From Paracoccaceae bacterium (GTDB taxonomy: Bacteria > Pseudomonadota > Alphaproteobacteria > Rhodobacterales > Rhodobacteraceae), in assembly GCA_030148745.1 (NCBI GenBank), contig JASBSV010000044.1:1-64000 (forward strand): a stretch of DNA of 64,000 bases. The letters run 5' to 3'. Of this stretch, positions 8,892-16,382 are shown piece after piece (positions within the stretch are counted from its first letter, which is position 1; each line of letters starts with the position of its first letter). The notes under the pieces are model-generated. The model did no database searches, was not told the origin of the DNA, and saw only the letters and a list, made by a program, of their open reading frames with translations. The position numbers and the translations under genes are program-made.

Positions 8892-9530
8892 TCATGGGCT
8901 GTCATCAAAGCCGGACACGGTGTCGGCTTCATGCGCGGCCTGGGCTGCGGCGTCTTCCACCAGCGGGACCGCCACCGGGTGCGGATCATTGGTGATGAAG
9001 GCGCGGCCATAGCCCCAGAGCTGGAGCGCAAGGCGCAGGCAGAGCAGCGCAAAGGCCAGCGGGATCATCAGTTTTCCCGGCCAGAGCGGCAGGGAGATAT
9101 CCATTGAGCTGTCGCGCGACCACAGCGGGGCGGAGAAATCGAAGCTGCGCTGGAAATGCGCCCAGCTGCCCCAGACCAGCAGGATCATCAGGATGAGCAT
9201 GAAGAGGACTGACAGGAACTCGGCCGCCCAGAGGGCGCGGCCGCGCAGTTTGCCCACCAATATGTCCATGCGGATATGGCCGCCGTCGCGCTGGGTATAG
9301 GCAACGCCCATCACGGCGATCAGTGGCATGGCCTGTTCGATCCAGTCGACATAGCCGGGCAGCGGCGCGTTGAAGAAATTGCGCCCCCCGACCGAAACCA
9401 CCGCCAGAAGCATCAGGGCGAAGACGGCGATGCCCGATACCAGTGCAAAAAGCCGTTCGAGCCGATAGATGGCCTGATCAAGATGGCTGTAGCCTGAGCC
9501 ATCCGTCAGGACGGACGAATGTCCGGCCAT
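8892..9530 (-). CDS. dctQ: TRAP transporter small permease subunit (DctQ-like)
   Basis: A 212-residue protein with four hydrophobic segments. LAVVSVGGRNFFNAPLPGYVDWIEQ is the DctQ signature region, and YTQRDGGHIRMDILV follows as in the family. The start ATG is preceded by AAGGAGAGG. It stabilises or couples DctM in the inner membrane. It lies 67 bases after dctP. The C-terminal ~30 residues are hydrophilic and end near the intergenic repeat element. Confidence 0.92.
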   Translation of the reverse strand: MAGHSSVLTDGSGYSHLDQAIYRLERLFALVSGIAVFALMLLAVVSVGGRNFFNAPLPGYVDWIEQAMPLIAVMGVAYTQRDGGHIRMDILVGKLRGRALWAAEFLSVLFMLILMILLVWGSWAHFQRSFDFSAPLWSRDSSMDISLPLWPGKLMIPLAFALLCLRLALQLWGYGRAFITNDPHPVAVPLVEDAAAQAAHEADTVSGFDDSP

Positions 9531-9597
9531 GAAACCTCTCCTTGTTATTCGGGGTGGGGCCGCCGCCTTTTTGTCGCGGCGGCCCCGGATTTGGCGG

Positions 9598-10614
9598 TTA
9601 CTTCGATTGCGCCAGAGTGGTTTTCACCAGATCGTAAAGCTCCTGCGCGGGCAGGCCCTTGGCGGTGTTGTCGGCGATCCACTGCTCTGCGACCGGGCCG
9701 GCGGCTGCCTTGCGGAAATCGGCAAGCTCTTTGTCCGAATAGGTGATCAGCTCGGTTCCCTTTTCGGCAAGCTTCTTTTCCCATGCGGTCATCGTCTTGG
9801 AGTTGTAGTTGTCGACGTAATAGGCGAGTGCCTCGTCGACCGAGCCCAGAAGCGCCTCGCGCTCTTTATCGGTCAGGGCGTTCAGCGCGTCGGTATTGAC
9901 CACCACGGGGCAGTTGACAGTGCCGGGGTTGAGGTTGGTGGTCCACCATTTGGCCGGTTCGATCGTGCCGAAGGACAGATGGGCGTGCGGCGCGAAAGCC
10001 ACCGATTTGACCACGCCGCTGTCGAGCGCCTGACGCGCTTCGGATGAGGTGACGGAGGTGGGCACCGCGCCCAGCAGCGCCAGTGCATTGCCCACGCCGC
10101 CGACGGCGCGCACGGTCAGACCGTCGAAATCGGCCAATGTCCGGGGCGGTTTGCCGACGCCTGCGATATTGTACTGAGGCAGGGGCGAGGGCATCAGAAG
10201 CGTGGCGTTCCAGCGCGCCAGATCGGCCACGGTCGCGGGGTGCTTATAGACCGCCTGCGAGACCTTGATTTCCTCATTGAGGTTCGACACGCCCAGGAAG
10301 GGCAGTTCAAGAACGGTGATCGAGGGGTTCTTGTCGCGGTGGTATCCGGCGCAGAACTGGGCCATCTCGAAGGCCCCGATCGAGATCCCGTCGAGGTTCT
10401 CGCGGTTTTTCGAAAGGCCGCCGTAGCTGATGTTGAGAGTGAACTCACCGTTGGTTTTCTTGGAAACCAGTTCGGCCAGTTTTTCGACATGCTCGGTAAA
10501 GGCGCGCCGCTTGCCCCAGAGCGAGACATTCCATTCGGTGGCGAGCGCCTGACCGGCAAAGCCCAGAGTTACCGCTGCGACTGCGGCGGCATTCAAAATT
10601 CTACGTGTCATCAT
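9598..10614 (-). CDS. dctP: TRAP transporter substrate-binding protein (DctP-like)
   Basis: A 338-residue periplasmic binding protein with a signal peptide ending near AGQALA. FDGLTVRAVGG contains the conserved Arg that forms a salt bridge with a carboxylate ligand in DctP proteins, so an organic acid substrate is likely. GGAGG precedes the ATG. It is the first gene of dctPQM, 146 bases downstream of dctD. The exact ligand is unknown; C4-dicarboxylate is only the family default. Confidence 0.9.
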   Translation of the reverse strand: MMTRRILNAAAVAAVTLGFAGQALATEWNVSLWGKRRAFTEHVEKLAELVSKKTNGEFTLNISYGGLSKNRENLDGISIGAFEMAQFCAGYHRDKNPSITVLELPFLGVSNLNEEIKVSQAVYKHPATVADLARWNATLLMPSPLPQYNIAGVGKPPRTLADFDGLTVRAVGGVGNALALLGAVPTSVTSSEARQALDSGVVKSVAFAPHAHLSFGTIEPAKWWTTNLNPGTVNCPVVVNTDALNALTDKEREALLGSVDEALAYYVDNYNSKTMTAWEKKLAEKGTELITYSDKELADFRKAAAGPVAEQWIADNTAKGLPAQELYDLVKTTLAQSK

Positions 10615-10699
10615 GTCCTCCCTGACGGTGCAGGCGCATTGAACCGGCCTGCTGACGGGCGCAGGATAGAGCGGCGGGCGCGATTACCCAATGAATAAA

Positions 10700-10740
10700 T
10701 CCGCAAGGGCGCGGGGGCATTGCCTGCGGATTTCCGCAGG
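10700..10740. promoter_or_regulatory. Palindrome and half-site cluster upstream of dctP (candidate DctD-binding region)
   Basis: CCTGCGGA-TT-TCCGCAGG (10723-10740) is a perfect 8+8 inverted repeat. A third related half-site, TCCGCAAGG, lies about 20 bases closer to dctP. The cluster sits ~110 bases upstream of dctP in the dctD-dctP gap, where an enhancer-type site would be expected. There is no T-run next to the palindrome, so a terminator is less likely. Confidence 0.45.
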
Positions 10741-10760
10741 GCAGGCCGCCGGTCGGGGCC

Positions 10761-12089
10761 TCAGAGCAGCTGATCTTTGGACAGGCCCAGCTTGACGATC
10801 TTTTCGTTCAGCGTGCGCCGGCCGATGCCCAGGGCCTGGGCGACATCGTCCATCTGGCCGCCATGTGCCTTCAGCGCCCGGGCGATCATCAGACGCTCGA
10901 AACTGGCTACGGCCTCGCGCAGGGTGGCGGGCATATCGGCGGCGGCATCGGTGCCGCGAATAGCATCGCTGACCGAGCCGCGCCCCGAGCGGGCCTGCAA
11001 CAGCCGGCGTTCGGCGACATGGCGCAGCTCGCGCACATTGCCGGGCCAGTCATGGGCCAGAAGCGCGGCGATATCCTCGGTCGTGGTCTGGGGGGCGGGT
11101 GTTTCATAAAGCTCGGCGTAATGGGCGATGAAATGGGCAAAAAGGACCGGAATGTCGTCGCGGCGGTCGGCCAGTTTCGGCATGGTCAGAACCAATGTGT
11201 TGAGCCGGAACAGAAGATCCTGGCGGAACCGGTCCTGCGCGACGGCACTGTCGAGATCGTCGTTGGAGGCCGAGAGAAAGCGCAGATCGCGCGCCGGGCC
11301 GCCGTCATCGCCGGTCTGCCCGGTTTCGCGCATTTCCAGAATGCGCAGCAGTTTGGCCTGAACCGGCGCCGGGCAGGTGCCCACCTCATCAAGAAAAACC
11401 GTGCCGCCATCGGCCCGCGCCAGAAACCCCTGCGGGCCCAGTGCCATTGCTTCGAACCCATCGGGCGAAAGTGTGGCGCAGTTGATGGCCACGAAAGGGC
11501 CCTGCGCGCGGGGGCTAAGGTCGTGAATGGCATGGGCGACCAGCTCTTTGCCGGTGCCTGTGGGGCCCAGCAGAAGAACCGGCGCGGTGCTGTCGGCAAG
11601 GGCCAGAACCTCATCGCGCAGCTGGGTCAGGGCGGGGCTGTCGCCCAGAAGCACCCGGTCGAGCCCGGCCAGCTGTGACAGACGCTGGCGCAGCCGGCTT
11701 GCGTCGCGCGCAAGGCGCGATTGTTCGGCGCCGTGGCGCAGGGCCGTCAGCAGGCGCCGCGGGTCAAAGGGTTTTTCAAGATAGCTGTAGGCGCCGTTCT
11801 GCATCGCCGCCACTGCCGAGGGAATATCGCCATGCGCCGAGATCAGAACGACCGGAGGGCCGCCGCGGCGCTGGACGCTTTCCAAAAGATCCATTCCCCC
11901 CATGCGCGGCATGCGCACATCGCTCAGGATGACATCGGGGATCTGTTCGCTCAGCCGGGCCTCGGCGGCCTGACCGTTGGCGCAGGTCTCGACCTCCCAG
12001 CCGGCGCGCGTCAGGAGATGCTCAAGCGACTGGCGCATCTCGCGGTCGTCATCGACGACCATGACCCGAAAGGCGGTGGGTGAGCTCAT
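10761..12089 (-). CDS. dctD: DctD-like NtrC-family response regulator lacking a GAFTGA loop
   Basis: A 442-residue protein: receiver domain (acceptor Asp in DVILSDVRMPRMGG), AAA+ domain (Walker A GPTGTGKE, Walker B GGTVFLDEVG) and a C-terminal Fis-type HTH (QALGIGRRTLNEKIV). Between INCATLSPDGF and the Walker B strand the usual GAFTGA loop is missing; the text reads EAMALGPQGFLARAD. That loop normally contacts sigma-54, so this protein may work without it, as known for Rhodobacter capsulatus NtrC. Its start overlaps the end of dctB by four bases. It probably controls dctPQM. Confidence 0.88.
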   Translation of the reverse strand: MSSPTAFRVMVVDDDREMRQSLEHLLTRAGWEVETCANGQAAEARLSEQIPDVILSDVRMPRMGGMDLLESVQRRGGPPVVLISAHGDIPSAVAAMQNGAYSYLEKPFDPRRLLTALRHGAEQSRLARDASRLRQRLSQLAGLDRVLLGDSPALTQLRDEVLALADSTAPVLLLGPTGTGKELVAHAIHDLSPRAQGPFVAINCATLSPDGFEAMALGPQGFLARADGGTVFLDEVGTCPAPVQAKLLRILEMRETGQTGDDGGPARDLRFLSASNDDLDSAVAQDRFRQDLLFRLNTLVLTMPKLADRRDDIPVLFAHFIAHYAELYETPAPQTTTEDIAALLAHDWPGNVRELRHVAERRLLQARSGRGSVSDAIRGTDAAADMPATLREAVASFERLMIARALKAHGGQMDDVAQALGIGRRTLNEKIVKLGLSKDQLL

Positions 12090-13849
12090 TTCGGGGCCTC
12101 TTCGGTCAGGGGCAGGATCATGTCGAAACGGGCGCCGCCGCCGGCGCGGCTGCTGGCGCGCAGGGTGCCGCCGTGATCTTCCATGATGGCGGCCGAGATC
12201 GCAAGGCCAAGGCCCATGCCTTCGCCCGAGGGGCGCGAGGTGTGAAACGGCTCGCTCAGCTCTTCGATGCTCCGGGCGCCAAACCCGGCGCCGCGGTCCC
12301 TGACCGACAGGATCGCCTGATCGCCCTCTGTCTCCAGTGTGATCTTCAGCTCCGTCGCGCCGGTTTCGGCCAGCGCCTGCTGGGCGTTGCGCAGAAGGTT
12401 GACCAGAACCTGTTCAAGCCGCAGCCGGTCGCCGGTGACGATCACCGGCGCCTCAGGCGTGGTGATCTGCGGCGTGATGCCGGCGGCATCCAGATCGTGG
12501 CGCACAAGGCCCAACGCGCCTTCGATGACCTTTTTCATCTCGACCGGTTTGGCGGGGGTGCCGCCGTCGGTGGCGAAAAACCGCAGCTGGCGGGTGATGT
12601 TTTCCATACGCGCGATCAGCCCGCCCAGACGCGCAAGCAGCATCCGGTCGCCGCTCTCGGCGCCGATCTCTTCGGCGGTCAGATAGGTGCGCATCGCTGA
12701 AATCGGCTGACCCAGTTCATGGGTGACCGAAGCGGCCAGACGGCCCAGCGCGGCCAGACGGCTGGCGCGGTCAAGCTCGGACTGGGTGCGTGCCAGCCGC
12801 CGTTCGGCGCGGCGCCGCTCTTCGATCTCGCGCTCCAGCCGCCGGTTGATCGAGCGCAGTGCCACGCGGTCGGCCTGAGACACCCTGAGCGCCTGGCGCA
12901 CCCGGCGCGCCCTGATCAGAAGATAGCCGGCATAGGCCCCGCCCAAAAGCGCCGCCATCGCCAGCGCGGTCAGCAGGGCGCGTTGCCGGATCGGGGCGAT
13001 ATCGGTCAGGAAATAAAGGCTCCACCCCAGACGAGGCAGGGGAGTTGTCACCTCAAGAAAGCGGATGCCATTCAGGCGCACCTCGGAATTTCTGCCGGGC
13101 CGCCAGTCAAGCGGCGCCAGCGGTTCGCCGGCGAACTGGCGCGCCACATCGACCGCCGCGCGCCGTGCCGGGCTGAGCGGGGCAAGCGTGCGGTAGCGCA
13201 GCGCCGGGTCCGAGGCCAGAACGATCACCCCATCTGCGTTGGCGACAAAAACCTTTTCACCCGGCGTATCCCAGACCCCGGTCAGTGCGCCCAGATCGAT
13301 CTTGAGCGCGACAACCCCCTGAATGCCGCGCCCGCCGGGCCCCGGCACCCCGGCGGCGATGAAATAGCCCGGGCGCGCCGTGGTGGCGCCGATGGCAAAG
13401 AACTCGCCCTGACGGCCCTCCATCGCGGCCTTGAAATAGGGACGAAACCCATAGGATTGGCCCAGAAAGGTCAGGGGCTGGTCATAGTTCGAGGCTGCAA
13501 CCGTCAGGCCGGTGCGGTCCATGACATAAAGCGCATCAACCCCGGCGCGGCGCGCGTATTCGGCCAGCCGCGCGTTCAGATCGCCGGCTGGCTGGCCCGC
13601 CACTGCCGCGCGCAGGGCGGGATCTTCGGCCAGAACGAAGGGCAGATGCTGGAACCGGTCCAGCGCCTCGGACAAAACCGCCTGATAAAGCCGGGTGCGG
13701 GCCATGGCCCGGGTCAACTCGGCCGATTTGAAGGCCGTAAACGACAGGCTGAAGACCACCCAGCAGAGCGCAAGGCCCGCCAGTATCAAAAGCCATGGGC
13801 GCCAGAGCGGGCGCCCGCGCGGCCTGATTTTCGCCATCACGGTTTCCAT
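12086..13849 (-). CDS. dctB: DctB-like sensor histidine kinase
   Basis: A membrane histidine kinase of 587 residues from the ATG at 13849. It has an N-terminal TM helix, a ~250-residue periplasmic Cache/PAS-like sensor region, a second TM near LLTALAMAALLGGAYAGYLL, a coiled coil, the H-box ASVTHELGQPISAMRTYL (typical of DctB) and ATPase boxes DRGAGFG and GMGLGLAISAAIM. The track ORF starts at 14035, but that adds a non-conserved basic leader; METVMAKIRPRG fits better. It forms an operon with dctD and presumably senses the TRAP substrate. Confidence 0.9.
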   Translation of the reverse strand: METVMAKIRPRGRPLWRPWLLILAGLALCWVVFSLSFTAFKSAELTRAMARTRLYQAVLSEALDRFQHLPFVLAEDPALRAAVAGQPAGDLNARLAEYARRAGVDALYVMDRTGLTVAASNYDQPLTFLGQSYGFRPYFKAAMEGRQGEFFAIGATTARPGYFIAAGVPGPGGRGIQGVVALKIDLGALTGVWDTPGEKVFVANADGVIVLASDPALRYRTLAPLSPARRAAVDVARQFAGEPLAPLDWRPGRNSEVRLNGIRFLEVTTPLPRLGWSLYFLTDIAPIRQRALLTALAMAALLGGAYAGYLLIRARRVRQALRVSQADRVALRSINRRLEREIEERRRAERRLARTQSELDRASRLAALGRLAASVTHELGQPISAMRTYLTAEEIGAESGDRMLLARLGGLIARMENITRQLRFFATDGGTPAKPVEMKKVIEGALGLVRHDLDAAGITPQITTPEAPVIVTGDRLRLEQVLVNLLRNAQQALAETGATELKITLETEGDQAILSVRDRGAGFGARSIEELSEPFHTSRPSGEGMGLGLAISAAIMEDHGGTLRASSRAGGGARFDMILPLTEEAPK

Positions 13850-14019
13850 CCCGCCTAGAGAAACGCTGCGGCGGGCAATGTCAAATGCGCCGGCGCTGGC
13901 TGAGCAAGCCCCAAAGGGGCGTTCGGTGCAGCGACAGGTCATCACGGACCTGTGATCCGGGTGGACAGAGAATTTTCGGAACCGCTGCCCAGCGCGGGCG
14001 TTGGGCCAGCAGGTTAAAA

Positions 14020-14035
14020 ATTTATTAAATACCAA
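14020..14035 (+). repeat. Shared leader motif, copy 1 (before DUF4396 gene)
   Basis: ATTTATTAAATACCAA lies 15 bases upstream of the ATG at 14051. A near-identical copy sits at the same distance before the CcoN-like gene. The AT-rich block contrasts with the GC-rich surroundings and may hold a promoter -10 region or regulator site common to both genes. Confidence 0.45.
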
Positions 14036-14050
14036 TTCAAGGCCCGGCCA

Positions 14051-14749
14051 ATGAATTTCGACTTTCTCTATTTCCTCGCTCAGCCGTGGTTTGTCATTCC
14101 ATGGTATGGGTTTGGCATCCTCGCCGCGGCCTGGTCGGTCTATGATATGCTGATGGTCAACACGCAGGTGAATGCGCCGCTAAAGGCGGCCTGGCCGATC
14201 ATCATCGTGTTCTTCTCGGTTCTGGGGCTGGCCTTCTATTTCTGGACCTGCCGTCCGCCCGGGGTGGCCACGATGAATGAGGCGCGCAAAGAGGAGGTTC
14301 ACCACGACTATGTCGACAACCTGTTTTTCAAGACCACCGGCGCGCTGATCCATTGCGTTGGTGGCGACGGCCTGGGCATCATGACGGCGATGGTGGCGCT
14401 GCGGCTGATCGGGGTCAGCTTCTGGGTCGAGTTCTGGATTGAATATGTCGTCGGCTTTGCCTTTGGCTGGCTGATCTTTCAGCTCTGGGCGTTTTTGCTG
14501 CATGGCAATTCGCTGGGCGAGGCGCTGTTCAAAGCCTTCCGGGCCGAGTTTTTCTCGATGATGACAGTGATGATCGGCATGGGGCTGGTGATGGCGAATG
14601 TCACCCCCAAACTGGTGGGCGAGCCGCCGACGCCCGACATGGCGGCCTTCTGGGGTTTTTCGGCCTTTGGCCTGCTGGTCGGCACGGTGCTGACAGTGCC
14701 GGTGAACCTGGCCCTGATCAAACTGGGGTGGAAAAATGGCATGGCTTGA
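14051..14749 (+). CDS. DUF4396-like membrane protein
   Basis: A 232-residue protein with about six membrane helices. ALIHCVGGDGLGIMTAMVAL matches, from memory, the conserved HC-GDG segment of DUF4396 proteins. FYFWTCRPPG also fits that family. The gene ends 125 bases before the CcoN-like gene, and the two share a leader motif. This suggests co-regulation with the oxidase operon, possibly a role in copper or complex maturation, but that is inference. Confidence 0.65.
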   Translation: MNFDFLYFLAQPWFVIPWYGFGILAAAWSVYDMLMVNTQVNAPLKAAWPIIIVFFSVLGLAFYFWTCRPPGVATMNEARKEEVHHDYVDNLFFKTTGALIHCVGGDGLGIMTAMVALRLIGVSFWVEFWIEYVVGFAFGWLIFQLWAFLLHGNSLGEALFKAFRAEFFSMMTVMIGMGLVMANVTPKLVGEPPTPDMAAFWGFSAFGLLVGTVLTVPVNLALIKLGWKNGMA

Positions 14750-14845
14750 ACTGGCATTCTCGATGACCTCGATCCTGCTGATGCAGGCGATGACCGGCCA
14801 CGTCAATGAGCGTAGGCTGGGCGAAAAAATCTATAATAAAATATC

Positions 14846-14860
14846 ATTTATTAAACACAA
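14846..14860 (+). repeat. Shared leader motif, copy 2 (before CcoN-like gene)
   Basis: ATTTATTAAACACAA, 14 bases upstream of the ATG at 14875, repeats the block found before the DUF4396 gene. A TATAAT hexamer (14832-14837) lies immediately upstream, so this AT-rich stretch probably contains the promoter of the oxidase operon. No FNR/Anr box (TTGAT-N4-ATCAA) was seen. Confidence 0.45.
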
Positions 14861-14874
14861 ACAGGGATTTGAAG

Positions 14875-16380
14875 ATGACGGGGACAAGCCGGGGATCTAG
14901 CGATTATCAACAGGAATTTAATGCCTCGCAGCTGATCGAGCCTATTGCCGATTACGATGACCGGGCTGCGCGCGTGTGGCTTTACAGCTCGCTCTTCTGG
15001 CTGATGTTTGTAACCCTTGTCGGTCTGACCATTGCAACCGAACTGATCACGCCCAATCTTTTCGGCGGGATCCCCTATCTGCTGTTCAGCCGGATCCGCC
15101 CTATTCACGTCAACGGCGTGATTTTTGCCTGGCTTACGATGATGTATTTCGGCGGAGCCTTCTATGTTCTGCCCCGGCTGCTGGGATTGCGCGCAATGTG
15201 GGGTGAAGGGGTCGCGGTCTGGATGGGCTGGGCCTGGAACCTTGCTTTGATCACCGGTTTTGCCGGGCTTTCGATGGGCTATACCCAGGGGCGGGAGTAT
15301 ACCGAGTTGATCTGGCCCGTCGATGTGGCCGTGATCGCGGTGCTTTTGACGAATATCTTCATTATTCTGATGACGGTGCTGAACCGGCGGGTCAAACCGC
15401 TTTATGTGACGGTCTGGTGGGCTGTGGCCAGCCCGATCTGGCTGGCCGCGGATTATTTCATCGTTAATGTCATGTGGCGACCCGGAACGCTGTTGGGCAA
15501 CGGTGTGCCGGGGGCGAAACTTTCCGGTGCGCTTGAGGACCCGTTGGCCGACGGGATGCTGAACTGGTGGGGCAATCACAATCTGTTTGGTCTGTGGCTG
15601 ACGCCGATGATGGTGGCGCTTTTGTATTATTTCGTGCCCAAGATCACCCGCACGCCGCTCTACAGTCACACGCTGTCGCTGGTGTCGTTCTGGGGGATCG
15701 CCTTCTTTTATACCGGCGTCGGGCATCATCACCTGTTGCAGGCACCGATCCCGGGTTGGCTCAAGACCTTTGCCACGGTTAACAGCATCATGCTTCTGGT
15801 GCCGGTCTTTGCCTTTGTCGGAAACATCTGGCTGACGATGCGCGGAAACTGGGACAAGTTTTTCATCAACATGCCGCTGCGTTTCATGCTGACAGGCTTC
15901 ATCTTTTATTTTCTGGTCAATGTTCAGGGATCCTTCATGGCCGTGCCGGCCTTTAACAAGATGATCCATTTCACCAATTTCATTGTCGCCCATGCGCATC
16001 TTGCGCTCTTGGGTGCCTTTACCTTCGTGGGGATCGGGCTGATCGACTATATGGTTCCGCAACTGGTCCGCCGTCCGATCTATAGCCGCAAATTATCGGA
16101 ATGGACCTATTGGTTGTTGCTGGTGGGATTTTTCGGGTTCTTCTGGGTCCTGACTATTGCCAGTTTCCTTCAGGGGCAAAGCTGGGCCCAGAGCGCGCCT
16201 GAGGTAAATGTGTTGTCGATGCTCAGGCCGCATTTCATCGGTCGCGCCACATTTGGCGCATTGATGGTCTTTTCAACCTTTGTACTGGCCTGGAACGTTC
16301 TGGCGACGATCTTCACCGATACCAGCGCCGGCACCAAAATGGCGTTTCGCCGTGCCGTTGCACCGCAGCCGGGAGAGTGA
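14875..16380 (+). CDS. cbb3-type-like heme-copper oxidase subunit I (CcoN-like)
   Basis: A 501-residue, roughly 12-helix protein. Catalytic-subunit ligands are visible: His in RIRPIHVNG (low-spin heme), His in GNHNLFG with the Tyr in FFYTGVG (the CcoN His-Tyr cross-link pair), His-His in GHHHLLQ (CuB), and VAHAHLALLG (two heme axial His). It should therefore bind two b hemes and CuB and reduce O2 or possibly NO. Where classical CcoN has FEGPM, this has VQGSF, so the conserved Glu is replaced by Gln. The track start 14806 lies in the AT-rich promoter; ATG 14875 is chosen. It heads a seven-gene operon. Confidence 0.85.
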   Translation: MTGTSRGSSDYQQEFNASQLIEPIADYDDRAARVWLYSSLFWLMFVTLVGLTIATELITPNLFGGIPYLLFSRIRPIHVNGVIFAWLTMMYFGGAFYVLPRLLGLRAMWGEGVAVWMGWAWNLALITGFAGLSMGYTQGREYTELIWPVDVAVIAVLLTNIFIILMTVLNRRVKPLYVTVWWAVASPIWLAADYFIVNVMWRPGTLLGNGVPGAKLSGALEDPLADGMLNWWGNHNLFGLWLTPMMVALLYYFVPKITRTPLYSHTLSLVSFWGIAFFYTGVGHHHLLQAPIPGWLKTFATVNSIMLLVPVFAFVGNIWLTMRGNWDKFFINMPLRFMLTGFIFYFLVNVQGSFMAVPAFNKMIHFTNFIVAHAHLALLGAFTFVGIGLIDYMVPQLVRRPIYSRKLSEWTYWLLLVGFFGFFWVLTIASFLQGQSWAQSAPEVNVLSMLRPHFIGRATFGALMVFSTFVLAWNVLATIFTDTSAGTKMAFRRAVAPQPGE

Positions 16381-16382
16381 TG

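Noticed and set aside
10624-10650. Sigma-54 promoter GG-N10-GC before dctP
   Set aside because: AGGCCGG-N4-AATGC matches the consensus only partly, would give a leader of about 10 bases, and the cognate DctD lacks GAFTGA.
12719-13858. 379-codon plus-strand ORF
   Set aside because: Antisense shadow of dctB.
14736-14900. Small ORF (54 codons, MAWLELAFSMTSILLMQ...) overlapping the end of DUF4396 and the start of the CcoN-like gene
   Set aside because: Its second half runs through the AT-rich promoter and into the CcoN-like start in another frame; no family resemblance. It could be a coupled peptide, but support is too thin.
14851-16062. 403-codon minus-strand ORF
   Set aside because: Antisense shadow of the CcoN-like gene, with His/Arg/Gln-rich composition typical of complementary strands of membrane proteins.
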